From: an uncultured Chloroflexota bacterium
Lineage (GTDB): Bacteria > Chloroflexota > Dehalococcoidia > Lucifugimonadales > UBA1127
NCBI GenBank assembly: GCA_913045315.1
Contig: CAJWQJ010000004.1
Span: 68,348-115,116, forward strand
Direction of reading: 5' to 3'
Length of the DNA: 46,769 nucleotides
This document shows positions 45,400 to 46,769 of this stretch, in pieces (position 1 is the stretch's first letter; every line of letters starts with the position of its first letter). The translations under genes were made by a program, and so were the position numbers. Under the pieces are notes generated by a model that saw only the letters and a list, made by a program, of their open reading frames with translations, was not told the DNA's origin and ran no database searches.

Positions 45400-46350
45400 C
45401 TATCTAATTCCAGGAATCGGGACATTACCAATAATAGAGTTAACTATATTCTCGGAATCAAGCCCACTCATCTTCGCTGATGACGAAACAATAATACGAT
45501 GAGCGAGTACGGATACGGCAGTATCCTTAACATCATCTGGCAGAACATATTCTCTGCCATCCATTAATGCCCAAGCCTGACTAGCTAGACTCAATGACAA
45601 GCTTGCTCTTGGAGATGCACCGAGTACAACATTTTCATTTTGTCTTGTAGCACCAACAATCGATACTATATATTGTGTAACTAATTTATCAACGAATATA
45701 TTTCGGATACGTTTTTGCAATCTAAGAAATTCTTGAATATTTATTACTGAATTTATTTCCATTAATGGGTCATCTACACGTTGTTCTTCTATTATTTGCA
45801 CTTCATCATCAAAAGATGGATAACCCAACGAAATACACATAAAAAATCTATCCAGTTCAGCTTCAGGTAATGGAAATGTTCCCTCATATTCAACAGGATT
45901 TAGAGTGGCAATAACAAGAAATGGATCAGGTAAGGAATGACTTAGACCATCAACTGTAACTTGATGTTCTTCCATAGCTTCTAGCAGGGCAGCTTGGGTT
46001 TTAGGAGTAGCTCTGTTTATCTCATCAGCCAGAACCAATTGAGCAGATATTGGGCCAGATCGAAAATGAAATTCATTACTCCCTAGGTCAAAAATATTTA
46101 CACCAGTTATATCACTAGGCAACATATCTGGTGTAAATTGAATTCGTTTAAAGGTTAGTCCTACAGATTGAGCAAAAGCTTTCGCAAGCTTTGTTTTGCC
46201 TACACCAGGAACATCCTGTATCAGAACATGCCCGCCACATATCATTGATGCTACCAATAGGTTGATCGATTCGTTTTTGCCGATAATTACCTTTGAAATG
46301 TTATCCTTAATCTTAGCTATTAATTCGTTGTCAGTAGATCCTAAAGCCAT
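45400..46350 (-). CDS. MoxR-type AAA+ ATPase
   Basis: A 316-residue MoxR ATPase. Walker A is VPGVGKTKLAKAF, Walker B is LVLADEINR, then TPKTQAALLEAMEEHQVTVDG and the sensor-like VIATLNPVEYEGTFPLPEAELDRFFM. The second region has LGASPRASLSLSLASQAWALMDGREYVLPDDV, characteristic of MoxR. GAGGGAG precedes the ATG. It starts the operon moxR-DUF58-transglutaminase-ogt and probably acts as a chaperone remodelling partner for the DUF58 protein. Confidence 0.95.
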   Translation of the reverse strand: MALGSTDNELIAKIKDNISKVIIGKNESINLLVASMICGGHVLIQDVPGVGKTKLAKAFAQSVGLTFKRIQFTPDMLPSDITGVNIFDLGSNEFHFRSGPISAQLVLADEINRATPKTQAALLEAMEEHQVTVDGLSHSLPDPFLVIATLNPVEYEGTFPLPEAELDRFFMCISLGYPSFDDEVQIIEEQRVDDPLMEINSVINIQEFLRLQKRIRNIFVDKLVTQYIVSIVGATRQNENVVLGASPRASLSLSLASQAWALMDGREYVLPDDVKDTAVSVLAHRIIVSSSAKMSGLDSENIVNSIIGNVPIPGIR

Positions 46351-46654
46351 TGTAGTTACTCCCTCAAGTTAAAGTATAAGCTAAATAAAAAAGATAAACT
46401 CATTGCCACAAAATATAATGACGAATTTCTCTTAATGTTTCACATAATCATTACATTTCAAAACATAAATCTATCAACTAGATCAACATCAAGCAAATAA
46501 AGTTGACAATGAATTTTATCTCTGATAGATTCCCGACAGCTAGAGGGGTTTAAATTAGCAATCTATTCATCGTTTCTTTACGTTGCTGATATATCTAATT
46601 GAGCTACTCTGTTATGTGACATGCTAGAAAGATTTATCTAGGAGGTAGAGGCAT
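46351..46654. other. Intergenic region between moxR and the partial plus-strand gene
   Basis: 304 bases, AT-rich. It holds the moxR ribosome-binding site at its left end, a plus-strand promoter (46503-46531), and near the right end CTAGA (46624-46628) and TCTAG (46637-46641), a small inverted repeat that touches the ribosome-binding site. No convincing moxR promoter could be picked. No small RNA could be recognised. Confidence 0.6.
46503..46531 (+). promoter_or_regulatory. Sigma70-type promoter for the gene at 46655
   Basis: A perfect TTGACA (46503-46508), a 17-base spacer and TAGATT (46526-46531). The implied leader is about 115 bases. A weaker alternative, TTGCTG-16-TACTCT, begins at 46583. 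Confidence 0.55.
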
Positions 46655-46769
46655 ATGGCCGATTCAGGAATATGGTTTCCGAGAGACAAAACAGTCATCG
46701 CTGGTGTCGGTGAGGGTCTTGAAGACGGAAAATATATGCGTTGGGGTCGTGCAACTAAAAGTGAGTTCC
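46655..46769 (+). CDS. Unidentified protein, 5' part (truncated by window end)
   Basis: An open frame of 38 codons runs from ATG to the window edge, with AGGAGG at 46640-46645, nine bases ahead. It begins MADSGIWFPRDKTVIAG and continues with VGEGLEDGKYMRWGRATK. I do not recognise the family. The codons are richer in G and C than in most neighbours, and with its strong ribosome-binding site this suggests a well-expressed cytosolic protein. No signal peptide is seen. Confidence 0.7.
   Translation, partial: MADSGIWFPRDKTVIAGVGEGLEDGKYMRWGRATKSEF

Overview
The window is an AT-rich, densely coded bacterial chromosome segment made almost entirely of housekeeping genes. Several traits suggest a streamlined, probably aquatic member of the Chloroflexota (Dehalococcoidia / SAR202-like). 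These are a CIRCE-HrcA heat-shock operon, a SufBCD-SufU iron-sulfur cluster operon, a class E/D-like sortase, a large Ig-like S-layer-type protein, and many TTG starts. No 16S rRNA or taxonomic marker search could be run, so the placement is an inference of moderate to low confidence. I see no plasmid, phage, insertion sequence or CRISPR array.

Layout. Bases 1-5065 (+) hold the 3' part of rpoC, a BioD-like/DRTGG P-loop protein and a metal-dependent amidohydrolase. A strong promoter then drives a 67-residue zinc-ribbon protein, followed by a sortase and ileS (to 9428). ileS and dnaE converge with no intervening base. dnaE and recA diverge from a shared 196-base promoter region. A secreted HExxH peptidase (14336-15679, +) converges on a minus-strand operon: prfB (with an intact programmed +1 frameshift), a peptide-binding lipoprotein, oppB and oppC. 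Divergent from prfB is a long plus-strand run: sufB-sufC-sufD-sufU-argF-der-plsY-gpsA. gpsA converges, 5 bases apart, on the operon hrcA-grpE-dnaJ-prmA, which is preceded by a CIRCE operator and lacks dnaK.

Bases 32490-36690 form a cell-surface island on the minus strand. It contains a 993-residue S-layer-type protein with its own strong promoter, an operator-like palindrome and a structured leader. Next comes a hairpin-rich intergenic region, then a secreted Pro/Thr-stalk protein with a C-terminal Cys-plus-membrane-segment-plus-basic anchor. Beyond it on the minus strand lie rho, a transaldolase and pyrG, then three tRNA genes (Val-UAC, Arg-GCG, Leu-CAG). The moxR-DUF58-transglutaminase-ogt operon follows. 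A divergent plus-strand gene, truncated at the window edge, starts at 46655 behind a good promoter.

Several observations stand out. The secreted peptidase and the stalk protein share a C-terminal sorting-signal-like motif. Long perfect hairpins lie within the first 100 bases of both the sortase and the transglutaminase coding regions. The transglutaminase has Ser at its catalytic Cys position. The tRNA-Arg carries a GCG anticodon where most bacteria use ACG. The IleRS and OTCase signature motifs also deviate from the canonical form. Few classical intrinsic terminators are visible and several convergent junctions are nearly gapless, which fits heavy use of the Rho factor encoded here.
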